Below, in pieces: positions 33,560-46,035 of a DNA stretch of 64,000 bases. Position 1 is the stretch's first letter. The number at the start of each line of letters is the position of its first letter. The DNA is from Angiostrongylus vasorum. Lineage: Eukaryota; Nematoda; Chromadorea; Rhabditida; Metastrongylidae. The stretch is taken from positions 1,240,001 through 1,304,000 of the forward strand of contig JADANN010000451.1 of NCBI GenBank assembly GCA_018806985.1. Direction: 5' to 3'. Below the pieces are notes generated by a model, which had not been told where the DNA came from, made no database searches, and worked only from the letters and a program-made list of their open reading frames with translations. A program made the position numbers and the translations under genes.

Positions 33560-34640
33560 GCAAGCGGGTCGGTGGCCTCTTTGAGGCTCGAATGCGGTCT
33601 ATGCGCTTCTCGTTCTTGTGTCTAGTTACTCCTTAATGTTCCTCTGCATATTCATGGAACGTCCAAGGTACACTTTTTCAGGTGTCCTGTGCAATCGGAG
33701 AATCACGCAGTTGCATTTGTTCACCGCCACACCATAGTTTCTTTGTGAACTGAGACTACGTCTCATCCATCTATGCGCGTTGTGGTGTTTTTGCCTACTT
33801 CGTTGAGCTCATATGCCGACGACTCTTCTTTGATAACACTCCTTAAAAGATGACGGCGTTGTCTGCGAAGTTAAGATTATGGGAATCTTTCACTAGTACG
33901 TACGCATTTCTCATCCTAATTGACTGAATTCGTTATCCATTACAATGTAGCAGTAAACAGCTTTGGCGATATGGTGTCACCCTGCCGAACGTCTTTTTCC
34001 CTATGCGTATGGTAAGAAGTCAGTGGAAGCTCTGTATCTTCGTGGAGCATTCCCGATAGCAGTCAGATAGAGTTCTTCAGTTGAACGGTTCACCCCTTGA
34101 TCTACAAGCACTGATAGAATTGTATTCGTTTCGATACTGTCAAATACTTTTTCCTAGATGACAGAAATTAGGACTGGGAACAGATAGTATTTCTATCATC
34201 CTTGATACGGTTTCGATGTGGTCCACGCAGCAGAATGCCTCTCAGAATCCTGTTTGCTCAACCGTGAACATCTTGTGGAGTACAATCAACAAGTACATTG
34301 GGGGGCTAGTTCGCTAGTTACGAACATTCCTTGGTCATCCTTGTGTAAAATCACCTTTTGCGACGTTGTCCACTGGTCAAACACTTTCTCATTCTGAAGG
34401 TAAGATGTCGCGTGGATGCGAAAAGTGTTTGTGACCTTCAGCTCCCTAAGAAGTCGGCGGTGATAATTTCAGGTCCTGGAGCTGTGTCTCTCTTCACACT
34501 TTCCATCGCAACTCAAACTTTAGAGTGTAGAATCCACGAAGTTTTCATCACCAGAGATTATAGGATCGGAGACAGCGATTGTGGAGGAACGAAGATTGGT
34601 ATAGGACTTTTCCACTATCAGTTTCATATCATGGCATGAA
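33560..34640 (-). mobile_element. RTE-type LINE remnant
   Basis: Read on the minus strand: DTAPGPEIIT near 34460, KDVRQGDTISPK near 33960-34000, and LNFADNAVIF near 33860 (the position of the catalytic F-A-D-D in intact elements, here with one Asp changed). Frameshifts throughout. Confidence 0.7.
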
Positions 34641-34654
34641 GTAGCCTCTAATAT

Positions 34655-34885
34655 ACATGCGTCGATCTCTCGTCCCAGGCTCATCAAGCCTTCCGTTCCT
34701 TCGGGTTTAGCACATTGCTACTACACATGTCTGGGAAGACAACTAAACTGACGAGATACATCAGCTGGATAGCGCGAGCATAGGCCAGATATGCATTCAG
34801 TCACCACTGACGATGCTTAATGAAGTCAGATTTATGGCGCATCCCTCAACATTGACCAACGCCGAGAACTTTGTCCTTTTATCTT
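34655..34885 (+). mobile_element. SINE family A copy, head missing
   Basis: CATCAAGCCTTCCGTTCCTT through GCCAGATATGCATTCAGTCA to GACCAACGCCGAGAACTTT. It abuts the LINE remnant on its left. Confidence 0.65.
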
Positions 34886-35419
34886 TATACTGATGTAAAC
34901 CCTCATAGAGACAATCACGTTTAGTCGTGAAGCAACGTGGCGCGTCCCCAGGTGTCGGGTGGAGCGTAAATCGCCGACCAAAAAGCATTCTTTCTTCGTT
35001 TCCTCTTCGTTCTTCAAAAGCGCGTTTCCAAAAAGACCTTTGCGTTCTTGAGGGGACAGGTGGATACAGGAGATAGATTCCTTGTTTCTGCCGCGCCGAT
35101 TTGGCGCACACCTTCTTTATTTATGTGGAACTATACATGCATGCGTACGTGGTGTTTTCTGCCTATGAAGATTGTATTCTACGAATTAATTCGGGCAAAA
35201 GCCTGCATTCAAAGGAGAGGGGAAGTATATGCGAGGCAGTTAAGAATCGCTTCTAACAAATATGTTTCCCGTCTACACTAGAAGAGACCGCAAAGCTACC
35301 CGTGAGCATGTTCAGCCTTCACGTTCAGAGCATGTACCTGGGTATCGAAAGCTAAACACAGTGAAATAATTGGGCTTATTCCTCTGGCTCCCGAAAAAGC
35401 CACCGATACGGAGGCGTTT

Positions 35420-35970
35420 TGTTAGACGAGTACGGACAGTTCAGCTTATACGGTTGATGAGATGTGGATCAATGTCAATTTTGATAATCTTCGTCGTCTA
35501 CAAATAGATGTCAAGCTGTGATGAGGACGAAGTCAAAGTCCAGCGTTCTATAATGACTTGAAGAGGATCTACAGAGAAGATCATTCATTCTTTAAGGTCA
35601 TCGTTGGAGATTTCAACGTTAAGACTGGACGCAGAAGAACGTCTGAAGATCGTCACATTGAGATCCACGGATTAGAATGGAACGAGGGCGAGTAGCTGTC
35701 CGAGTTTATCATGACGACTAAGAAAATTCATGGTAAGTCACAACTCCAGAAGCCCCACCCTCAACGTCAAACGTAAGAATCTCTTAATGGAGAGTACCTT
35801 AACGAAGTAGAGCACACCATAGTAAGTCGAGGGTTCTTCCTTACCGATATCGTTGTTGTCCCAAAATTGTACACATGATCAGACCATAGCCCCCTTGAGC
35901 AAGATTCCATTTCTCGTGGAAAGGAGAGAAAGCCGCTAAATTCAAAAAAACTAGGCTCTAAAAGCACTAT
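35420..35970 (+). mobile_element. RTE-type endonuclease remnant
   Basis: Plus-strand fragments read RLMRCGSMSILIIFVVY (about 35450), IYREDHSFFKVIVGDFNV (about 35570), RTSEDRHIEIHGLEWNEG (about 35640) and ERRESR near 35925. GDFNV keeps the endonuclease active-site block. Stops break the frame, and no reverse transcriptase follows. Confidence 0.7.
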
Positions 35971-36569
35971 AGACTGAAATATATTGAGCTCATTTATCCG
36001 CTGTTGAGAAGTTGGTAGGCATAGTCGCTCGACGTCAAAGACGGAAGCGTCCTGCGTGCGGAGTAGGTGGGAGTTTTGCTGCTAGAGCCATTGTGGTTTT
36101 CTGTAGAACCCAGATCAGCCTAGCTGAATCATTACCAAAGTCAGACCACCACAGAGAACCACCGCTCTTTGTGGATTAGAGGGAGGTTTGCCACCTTGCC
36201 ATTAACTTGATAGCAGGACAGGACGACGGTGATTCCCAGTGCTGCTGTATTCTTACCCGGACTTCCGAATGTGGACCTCATTTAATAGGATGTGATAACC
36301 TGACCTAATCCTTCAGCTGATAGTGAGTTAGTTTTTGCAACATGAGATTTAGTTTGTAATGCAGAAGCAAGACACTGAATCGTAACTTTTTCTCACAACC
36401 TCGTTGAGCTTGTGAAACAACCCTGAGGCACGGTTGCCGTGGACAACCTAATTACTTCTGCTACTGCGACTCCCAGCAGATGACGCCCTAGAGTCTCTAA
36501 TGTCAAATAGCAGAGCACCCTTCTAGCAACTACTTCCCGAATAATGTCATCTTTTCCTTTGCTGTCTAC

Positions 36570-36650
36570 TACAATTTTTTCATGGTAGGGTATTAGCGTG
36601 TTCGATCCCCACCGCAGACACCTGCTGTCGGGACTATTGCAAATACCGCA
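36570..36650 (+). mobile_element. SINE family C fragment
   Basis: GTGTTCGATCCCCACCGCAG with ACACCTGCTGTCGGGAC matches the B box and following part of family C. Confidence 0.5.
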
Positions 36651-36654
36651 ACTT

Positions 36655-37925
36655 CATTATGGTTGTTTTTCCCCGAATAATTACTATTCTTTCACTTTAT
36701 CGTATGTTCCTATGGTAATGACCAAATCCACTGTTCCTCATGTTACTTACCAGTCTTGCAGTATGTAAATGTTTCCATCTCATTCTGAAGAACTTTTCTT
36801 CCAACAAACAGTCTTTGTTTTGCTAACCGCTTTGTGTAAGCGGAATGTGTTATTTCTGGTCAAAATCTTCACGCGCACCGTAACACGAATGGCAAAAAAA
36901 TGTTTGGAACAGCCGACTTCGTCTGATCTGGCCACCGACGATGAGGAAGGCATACATCCTCCGGAATACACTTAAGTGGCTTCGTAACTCACTAATCTAT
37001 TCGTCTCGTTAGGGCCCTTATGGTCTTCTCGTTTGTTTTTGCTTTACTTCATGTAGATAATCCAAGTTGTTGACTCTTATTGCACCCACTGTGCATCAAT
37101 CTCATTCTACTGTCATATATCTTTTAACACATTAACACTACTGTGCGATTATCACAAACCAATATTATCAGAAGCTAACATGTTCTCCTTAAAACGACAA
37201 CCTCATCAGAATGGTATCACAAGCTTACATATAGTGTTGAGTCCTATCGTATTGTTATTGTAAGTCATGTCTGCGATCACAAATAGTCCTCTGATGTGCT
37301 AACCACTACTGATGTATTCTACATCATACATGCTCATCTCATTGCTCCACCAGCCAATGGCGAGGCTACAATCTGATTTCGAAGTATCCTCTTACAAACC
37401 TCACTTATTGCCCATCTTACCACATTGCCTTTTTTGTATTGTTTCGATGTTCACATATTGCTATCCTTGATCATTATTATTACAAAAGTTTTTTAACCCA
37501 AGCTTGAGCTATTGCTCTGTGACTACGTCGAAAGACCCCACATGGCAACATCCTACGGAATCGACATTAATTTTGGAGCTAGTGATTATTCAATGACAAG
37601 AGAGAGCTGACTCGAAGACCGAATTTTCGCTAGCAGCTGCTAAATTGCGATCGTGTGGACCGGGTATCGACTGGTGGGTTGTCACTACTGAGAATGAACA
37701 AGGCAGTGCGTGAATTGTTCTAAGCTGGGATTGCCCTAAACTACAAAGTCTGATTTGTGCTCAACTTTTTTCAAAGATCATCATTTAGACGTTTTCCAGC
37801 TAACACGCGACGTCGTTCGGATGTCAGCTCAGGTTTCAGCTTCGTTACAGAGAATTATGAGGCCACTGAGTCAATTAAATGAGCGCGGAGCTGCAGCTCT
37901 ATCAATATATCCGTGGTCCACTAGA
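36655..37925. other. No recognisable gene
   Basis: Short open frames only; no motif, splice pair or repeat family was recognised. Confidence 0.4.
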
Positions 37926-37929
37926 GGGT

Positions 37930-38673
37930 ATCAAAGACGGTCTATGCTGCTTTCATTCATGCGTTCACCTCCTTCTTCATGTCTTTCGACATGCTTGTTG
38001 AAGATCGTAGATGTGACAGTTTTCGCAACTGGAAATCTATTTTTTGTCGACTCTTTCTCAACGGTGCCACCAAAGTGCCCTACAAATTGGACTTCCATCC
38101 GATCGTCCATTGCGACCTCTATAGGAAGAAGCGATTCCATCAAAGAGAGATGATCCGATAGAAACTTGCTATATATTGGTTCTCATTTTTCTTATAAGTC
38201 GGGTTCCACAAAAGCTTTTATTGAGCACTCAGTAAGCAACTAAAGGCGAAAATGTCTTCTGTAGTCTCTTTTAGGCACGACAGTTCTCCAGTTAGTTATG
38301 ATTCTTTCGTTTTTAAAATGTCTTATGTAGTTTAAAAGATGTGTTGATACTGGTTGTCTGTCCAACAGAAGCACGTCGTGGTCTTCTTCAACGTCTACAA
38401 GAAATTTCGTCAGTCTCGACATGAGCTGAGTTCTATTCGACTCTACAGCTCTCGTAACTCCATGGGAAAAGTTTTTAATCGTTATGAAGAAACCAGCTGA
38501 AATTCACTCTTTCCAATGTCACTGTTAATTTTGCAGAAAAAATCCCGCCGAAAATGTAAGTTTTGAAAAACAAACTTCTCTTCGAAGCTTGAAGGAATAC
38601 ACTTCAATGCGACTGAGCAAGCGGCTAGAAAAGCCATCGCGACGTAGACGCTCAGGAAACGGGTGGTGATCAC
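37930..38673 (-). CDS. Candidate secreted-protein gene, unknown family
   Basis: Exon 1 (about 38673-38560) encodes a signal-peptide-like segment: ITTRFLSVYVAMAFLAACSV. It is conserved in frame in a second, divergent copy at 41.3 kb; nearly all shared-codon differences are at third positions, which supports real coding. A second minus-strand frame follows a TTTCAG at about 38502 and runs to a stop at 38240 (SHGVTRAVESNRTQLM..., FLVDVEEDHDVLLLDRQPV). A third follows TTCCTATAG at about 38117 and runs to 37931 (MDDRMEVQFVGHFGG..., ending NESSIDRL). The joins between these pieces are not resolved: I found no phase-correct donors, so the three may not all belong together or the copy may be damaged. 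Start codon unclear, since the ATG of the other copy is altered here. Confidence 0.4.
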
Positions 38674-38999
38674 ATAAAAATTTGCAAGACATACAACTTC
38701 TAATCCAATATGACTAGGCTTTCATGCCATTAGAGAAGACTGGCCTATTTTTCAACAGTTACGGAGAAGAGCCACTGTGATGTCACACTTTTAGCAGGGT
38801 AAACCCACTCGGATATTGGTCTACTAGCGCCATTCAGTATCACCTGCATTATTTCAGGCTGCAGAATTCTGTGGTAAACCAGCTGGCACATAGCGTAGTG
38901 GTAAATTTTTGAAACTGAAGAAGATGAAGATGTTGAAACGTTAGTTGAATAAATATGCCAACTTCGAATCAGGGCAACAATTTAAGTAAGAAAATACTA

Positions 39000-40560
39000 A
39001 TCCGACTGTTGCGGGGTAGACTGTCACCATTAATATACTGGGGAACTATCGAGTAACCTCAGGTCACTCCAGCTTAGCAAGAATCTTGTGCAACCCTCTT
39101 TGCGACCATGTGTCATTAGCGTCGGCGCATTTACGGTTCTGCAGGACACACATTAGTGAAGCGCAACGAAATGTGCGTTGAAATCAAGATGTACGGTGCA
39201 TGAATTAGCTCAAGAGGCACGACGCACTGGTTTTTTGAGATTTTCGTTCTGCTATTCATCTCTCTCACAAATGTTACCGTCTCTCTGTAACTTCTACATA
39301 TCCGATAGGATCTTCTGCTTATGCTATAACTTTCTTGCAGAACACCTTACTCATGTGTGTGATAAAAGAAAACTCGTCCATCATCTCGCGCATTGCTGTC
39401 AGCATTTAACGGAATTGTGAAAATTTTACAACGAATATTACGATGTTTAGTTTATGGATTAAATATCCACCTATTCCATACACCACTTAGGATTCATAAT
39501 AGCGGTTGAAAATTGGAAAACGATGAATGGATTTGCAATAATTATCCTTCACACTGCTTGCGAAGACTTTGAGAGTTGGGACCAATTTATAAAAAAAAAG
39601 TTTACGCTATCTTTCCGTGGGTATTAATGTTAATATGGATCCGCTCTCTCCGTAGGACAACGGTGATTCACCATAGCGGTGAAGATACAATAGTCCAGAT
39701 GATGAACTACTTTTGTGCCCAGGAAAACGCACAAGCGGTAGGTCACTTATTTGTACTATTTGGATATATATATATATTCTTTAGAATACATATATATTTG
39801 TGTATACATTAGTTCTCGAAATGTTCACCGTTTGACTACGCAGTGTTCACTGTCTAACTAAAGAGGTTCGCTATTTTTTAAAGTATTTTGGTATTCGACA
39901 TTTCGTGTTGGAATCAAAGCCCGTCACTGCGATTAGACGGGACAGAAAGCATTCGAATGCCTAGAAAAGGCGGGAAAGCGAGAATCGAAATCTGGGAACG
40001 GAACCTTGAATGGTGTAGAAGGTATCCATTCTTTAGCAGTTTTTTACTTCTTCTCCGATATTCTCGTTTTTTATTGATATACCCGAGTCGTATGACGAAA
40101 CTAGTCAAATATTATGAAAATATGGGTTACTAATATGCATTCCTTCCTAGGAAGTACTCTACACTTTGATGAGTGCGCATTCTATCTACTCTTCTTCTTG
40201 GTACAACTAATAACTCCTCCATATGAACTTCCTCAAAGTCTTACATTGTGGAATAAATGTCTTTGTGTTGAACGTTCGCAACAAAGGCGATAAAAAAGCA
40301 TAATAAGTGTTTGGGATATGTTATTTTCCCAAGGGTATGGTTTGCCCACTGATGGATGTGCGCTTTGAGGACGTTCAGACCATCTGGACTGTGCAAAAAC
40401 CTCCAAAGAAGTGTCTTCGGTGATATGCCATCTTATCGGCACGATAAAATGTTCATAACCTCTACACCTTACCAATACAAGTACCAATATATCCGCAGTA
40501 GAATTGGAGTAGATGGGCTAACTCGTCCGAAAGTATAGCGTGGTATACTTTTTTGTTAGT
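39000..40560. other. No recognisable gene
   Basis: AT-rich sequence with short unsupported frames and a TATATA tract near 39765. Nothing assignable. Confidence 0.4.
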
Positions 40561-41323
40561 ACAGTGCTATGAAAATAGCTATCCATGGACCAGCGTCTGT
40601 ACAAAATCTGTTTTCGACAAGTTACTGGTTGACTACAAAAAGTTTGGCAAAGAAATTCGGTGCACATTGGAATCAAGTTGCACGATCCAGAATGTACAAC
40701 GGCTTACGTATTAAAATCGATGCGCATGGTCCTGGAAAGGATGAAATGGCAGTGCTAGGTGACACTACTTCATTTGGGCGGTGCTCCACTATACTCAGTT
40801 CGTTTCTATGCGACAGTTACGAAGACCAACAACCGCAAGAAGAAGCAACTGCTTTTAATACTCTCCTCTGGTCATTGTGGCTCTCGAGTTGACATTAGCT
40901 GGCATTCAAATCATACATCGAAACAAGCTTTCAATTTCGTCTTTCACTGAGAGCTGTCTGCGCAAGAATTCACTCAAATCACACGCCAGGTCTACTCGTT
41001 CAACAACACTGCCTACGGGTGATAAATGCTGATAAGCAGGTGATGACGTGGAATGATGTGGATGAAAACAACAATTATCAAACCTTGGGTATTTGAAGAG
41101 TTGCAAGTTCGATTTTTGCATCATTGTTCCGCCTTCTTCGGAATAACTGTGGACATTCTCTAATTCAAAAAAGAGTGAGTTTGCCATCTGCTGGAAGTGT
41201 TTCATAACACTAGATCCTCTCAGTAATCTTAACTGTTAAAAAAATTGGTCAGTCTTCTTCAATAGCATAAAAGCCCCTAGTCATATTGGCTTAGAAGTTG
41301 CATGTCGTCTTGCAAATTTTCGG

Positions 41324-41446
41324 ATGATAACCACCCGTCTCTTGACCGTGTACGTCGTAATGGCTTTCCTAGCCGCTTGTTCAGTTCCTTTAAGCTTTGA
41401 AGAGAAAATTTCCAGAAACTTATATTTTTTGCGGAGTATTTTGTAA
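41324..41446 (+). CDS. Candidate signal-peptide exon, divergent partner of 38.6 kb
   Basis: ATG opens 40 codons, MITTRLLTVYVVMAFLAACS then VPLSFEEK, a good signal-peptide profile with likely cleavage after the AAC-S region. It matches the minus-strand exon at 38.6 kb in frame, and about 120 bp upstream also match between the copies, including CATAAAAGCC and a T-run, so promoter or 5' UTR was copied too. The frame closes at TAA in a GTAAAATG that could be a donor. A TTACAG at about 41509 could start a next exon, but its frame soon closes. The minus-strand open frames over this locus are shadows. Confidence 0.4.
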   Translation: MITTRLLTVYVVMAFLAACSVPLSFEEKISRNLYFLRSIL

Positions 41447-42249
41447 AATGCTCTATCAAACGGTCTTTATCTACACTTATTCGTCTTAAAACAAAAATTA
41501 CAGCGAGTCTCGTGCCTTTACAAGCGGCGGAATGAAAGCAATTGTCTGAGTGTTTGGATGAACTACCATTGCAGTCCTCACTGCTACTTGGTTTTTCTAT
41601 GAACATTTTTTTTCTAATAAAGTGTTCACAATAAATAAGTGTTGGATTCGAAACTCTGATGAAATTCAGCAAGTCTAGTGCCTCTATAATTTCGTTGCTT
41701 TGCCATATTAAAGTGTTCGAGAAGGCGTGCACTGATTTCGCTTCGTGGTCGAAAACAATCTGAATGGATTTGGATTCGGTTCGACGCCACGATTACTAAG
41801 AGTCACATCGCAGGAAGGAGCATACGCTGTGGACGCTCGACCTGAATCATCTATGACTTGACATAGGGCGACACTTCCGAAACGTTAGCCGTGATAAAGA
41901 CTCTCAACAACCCACGTGTAAGTTCATCTATGAAGGAAGACGTTGTCTGCCTATCTAGGATCATTTATAAGATTTTCTGATTGCTTTACTGATTGACGCT
42001 GTGCTGCCGTGAAAGGCGAAAACATCTGCATAAGCCAGATTCACCTGTTGGCCACTGATGAAAGTAAAGATAACGCAATAACCTCCTGTTTGCCTTCTCC
42101 GTGGTAATAGTGGTGGGCTCGTGAACAAATGAATATTCTGAAGAGCTGCTTCTCGTTCTGGACCTTGTGCCAATTGGTTTTTTTTCCCCACAACTCCGAA
42201 AAATTCTTTTCGTGGTGATCTCTTTAAAAAATATCAAGAGTTTTCTGTG

Positions 42250-43280
42250 TTGATAAGTCTCTAATGGTTAAGTCAATAAATCCCGTCCGTTGAGAAACTC
42301 AGTAGTGACGGAACTCCTACTTGACCTGTTGCCTAGTGAGACCTATCGATCTGTCGATCTCGTAGAGCTAGAGGGCTTAGTTTTTTCCAGGCACACGATT
42401 TAACAAAAACTCTTCGATATATTGCTGAAAACCTTTAGCACTGTGCTACACGAGCACTTTGGGTTAATACGACATAAATGTTATACTCAAGTAGTCCTTC
42501 GACTTTAAAACGCCACACTTCTGCGAAAAAAAGCTTCTTAGTTGAGTGTTGTGCCCAAGTAATCCACAGACGTGGTAGTTTTTCTACCAGATTTCAAATC
42601 CTGCTGAAACAATTTCGAATGGTAAAAATATGGTATACGCATTGTTATCCAGAAATTTAGTACAGTCGAAGTAAGCTATCGGAATTCTCGAAGCTTTAAC
42701 TGAAGCATCGAAACTGTCTACAGAGCACCCAAGCAAGGAATACGCCAATCGTCTGATCGAGACATGAAAAGACAGCCCAATATACACCATTTTTTGGAAT
42801 GATAACTGCGTTAATGATCGGATCACTAGAATGAGTGTTATCCGACTTCTTATACATAGGAAGAAATTTTAGAGAATTGGATCCCTACCAAGTAGATTTT
42901 AACGCAGAACAAATTCGTATTTAACGCTCCATTTGTGTCCGATAGAGCGATCAATGTCGTTACCTAAAACATAAATCAAGGTCGACAAGACAGTGACCAT
43001 TGCTAGAATGAGAGGGCATGAGCAGAACTGGAGCTCACAGGGGGTGCTGAGAAGTTGACGAAACAATTGCAAAGCCCGAATAGTTCGTTGACGTATGATT
43101 TTTTCTTCACTCATTCTTTGATCATGTGGATGACGAAAGCAATCATTAACGTTTGCTATGTTGTGGACAAATTGGTATTAAGAGCTAATCAATGGAACTG
43201 AATTAACCAAAAAATAACCAAGTTCGACTGTTTCAGTAATGAATTCTTTCGGTCACACCGTTGCAAATTAGAAGGGCTCT
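42250..43280. other. No supported gene
   Basis: A minus-strand frame at 42.9-43.1 kb contains a hydrophobic stretch (LILAMVTVLSTLIYVLG) next to a TTTTAG acceptor-like site. That is too little to call an exon. Confidence 0.3.
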
Positions 43281-43284
43281 TTCC

Positions 43285-43365
43285 AAACCTTGAAGAAAAA
43301 CGAAACCGCCGAAAGGTCAACTATTGTATGTAGTAAATTCTACAGTACCAACCTCGTGTTTGCTT
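43285..43365 (+). repeat. Dispersed repeat with GAAGACGAA core, fragment
   Basis: CCTTGAAGAAAAACGAAACC through CGAAAGGTCAACTATTGTAT to ACCAACCTCGTGTTTGCTTG matches the repeat at 8.4 kb. Confidence 0.45.
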
Positions 43366-43719
43366 GTCGAAGAAAAAGAGTGAATAGATAGAAAGTGATA
43401 ACGCATGTTAGAAAGCGCTTCAACGAAACGCTGTGACGCGATGTCAAGGGAAGAGCATTTCATATGATACCGTGCTCGGTATATTCATAGTGCCCTTGCA
43501 AGAATAAAACGCAGTGAACGTGCTGTTCTTTAACCAGGATGGAACAGTGCTCGACAGGGGCATCGTAACGCTGTTGCGGCTCGATCTTTTCAGTAGACAA
43601 TCAACAAAACCTCCAATGATGTGACTAGATACTTCGATCTGTGCTATATCAATTTATCTTTGTACGTGTGTTCTCGAAGGAAATGATATTGACGAAAGAG
43701 ATGATTGAAAGAAATCGTC

Positions 43720-44360
43720 CACCTTGCTTCGTTTTGATGCCATGATTGAAATCTTTCGACACTCCTAAAAATCACCTGTCACCTGTATAACTTGTTCACC
43801 CAGTTGAGCTGATCGTCGAGTGACTCGAGCGGGTTGCGACTCTTCCAATTTTTCCTGTCGCATGCAATAGTAGCCCAGTAGGTACTGCTCGCTGCAGGGA
43901 TTCGTTGCGCATTATACCTTTCTCTTAGGTTTTTCGCGAAGAGCTCTAACAATCAGGTCGATAGTCTTCCTGCTCTACGTTTGACATCCTGGGAATCCTG
44001 TCACTAACTGATCCTGGCTGTTGTCCAATGGTTGGCGCTAATACGCATTATGTCCAGCCCAAATTCTCTTCGAAAGTTTGGCCTGTAGAACGGCGTCTCT
44101 AACTTTTGATCGTTGACGCGGGTCGGAGCTTGAGATCCCATCCCTTTCTTGTGTCACGCGGATTACTCCTAGCTTTCGACTGCGCTTTCTACAACGCTAA
44201 ATATGTTTTGTCCTGCTTGCTCAGCGACCAGGTTTCTGCGGCTTACGTTAGAACAGGGAGAATCGTGGAAATCACAAGGATGAGCACGGAGTCGTGTGTT
44301 CATTTTTCTCCTCACTTCATCTTCGACACTCTTGTAAGCTTTCCAAGCCACTCGTTTCCT
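43720..44360 (-). mobile_element. RTE-type LINE 3' end remnant
   Basis: Minus-strand translation gives AWKAYKSVEDEVRRKMNTRL at about 44350-44290, then AVLQAKLSKRIWAGHN near 44080 and WATIACDRKNWKS near 43850. This is the usual order of the C-terminal part of RTE ORF2. Frameshifted. Confidence 0.65.
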
Positions 44361-44414
44361 GTTTTTTTTATATTTTCTAGAAATAAGAACATAAGAGGTG
44401 GATAATTCTGTCGT

Positions 44415-44680
44415 CGTTGACTAATCCTTGACGGATGCACCATTAATTCGACTTCATTAAGCATCGTTAGAGGTGATTGAATGCACATCTACAATGATTT
44501 GTGGTGGCTTACCGATATATCGAGCCGGTGCTGCAATCCTCCCAGACAAGTCTGGTACCAATTTCCCGACCTCGAAGGAACGGAAAGCTTGGTGAACCCT
44601 TGCTTAGAATCGAGCAAATGACCATTGCAGTGGATATGTACTACAGGGCACCTCTAACCGCTGCGCCACACGCGCCCCTC
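44415..44680 (-). mobile_element. SINE family A copy
   Basis: Left end GTTGACTAATCCTTGACGGA, middle CTCCCAGACAAGTCTGGTAC, right end CTGCGCCACACGCGCCC. Confidence 0.8.
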
Positions 44681-44903
44681 AATTAGAAGAATCATTAAGA
44701 GTGTGTCGAAGATGAATGAAAAAAGTGTACAGCGTTAATGTAATAGTTCGAGCGACAACTGTCTTGAAATTATTTGCTTATTTCGTTGAACCCAGGCGTT
44801 TTCTCTTCGTGAAATAACCTTTACTCATCCTTGCTGAGTTTGTGAATATAGAGCGCTACTTATCGTAGTTTGCGATCTGATCGTCAGGAGTCAACGGGCA
44901 TTA

Positions 44904-44942
44904 GCACTTAGCACTTAACACTTAGCACTTAAAGCACTTAAA
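44904..44942. repeat. Short TTAGCACTTA tandem repeat
   Basis: About four imperfect copies of a 10-base unit. Confidence 0.8.
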
Positions 44943-44944
44943 AT

Positions 44945-45112
44945 AAGGCTGAGAAAAAGTCGAAACGAAGAATCCGCCTTGTTTGGTGGTGAACACGTCA
45001 GCCGCCGAAAAGGCTAATTGCGAATTCGGTTCCCACCGCAAACACCTGCGGTCCGGAGTTTTGTGAACATCTCAGTATCATCATCGTTATATTTGACACC
45101 ACACCCTTCCAT
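44945..45112 (+). mobile_element. SINE family C copy
   Basis: TTTGGTGGTGAACACGTCAG (A box region), GCGAATTCGGTTCCCACCGC (B box region), then AAACACCTGCGGTCCGGAGT. Confidence 0.65.
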
Positions 45113-45789
45113 GGAAAAAGAGTAGGCAATTTATGTCTTCTCTCGTCTTCGTTCAAAATCCTTCTCACCATTATTGTTACGCTTTTGTTCAAAGAAGTAA
45201 ACAATCTACGTATTTGTAAACGGACATTCATCTATCCACGGCATAGTTAATCAATATCGCTTTGTATTGATAAGCGAATATGAGATTGCTATAACAAAGT
45301 TGTGGCACCGGGAAATAAGAGCGTGCCGAAACCTTAAGCACAAACCTTACTTTTGTAAAGTCCTCCTGTTATTTCATCATTTCAACGAGATAGAGTAGTA
45401 GGACAACACTTAGAGAGCAAGTCATCGGAAAGACACAATATGCTCATAATTTTGCCGTGGTGATTGGGCTTAGGTCTTTCCAGTCTCATCAACTGCACCG
45501 TGAACACTTCACCGTTCCAAAAATTGATTGCTATCTTAACCAATTCATTTTTCCATGTATTCAGCTCTGTTTTTATTCTAGTTGTAAAATTTTCAAGTAA
45601 CTTAAACGTGACATGGAATTATGAGTGCTTTCAAAGTCCTTATGAAGCGATGAAGTCAACCTCCCAATGCTGCCTCGATTAACCAAGACGTTCAAAAGCT
45701 TGGCTTCCAAACCACATAGGTAAATAATTCGATAATCCCTGCGCCTCCCGTCTTCCTGCACTCACACTCATTTGCATATACACGCTCAT

Positions 45790-45868
45790 TCACACACATA
45801 CACACACACGCACGCACACAAACACACAGACACATAGACACACAGACAGACACACACATCCACACACG
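45790..45868. repeat. (CA)n-rich microsatellite
   Basis: About 80 bp of interrupted CA repeats with GCAC, AGAC and ATAC variants. Confidence 0.9.
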
Positions 45869-46035
45869 CATCTACTTGCTTGAAATACCGTACATACATC
45901 GCTGCAAATCCCCTTTTTGTGCCAGCTTAATATGACGCTTTTTTTTCTTCTTCGACGATGAAGTTGTGTTAGTTTTGTACCTACGTGGAACGGTCTCACA
46001 TTCGTCCATAAAACTGCTTCTATAGGAAGTGACGT

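Noticed and set aside
40906..41732. Minus-strand open frames of 99 and 151 codons, one after a TTTTTAACAG site
   Set aside because: They lie opposite the signal-peptide exon and its upstream region. The duplicate at 38.6 kb keeps the plus-strand frame with silent changes, while the minus-strand frame has a stop there, so these are shadows.
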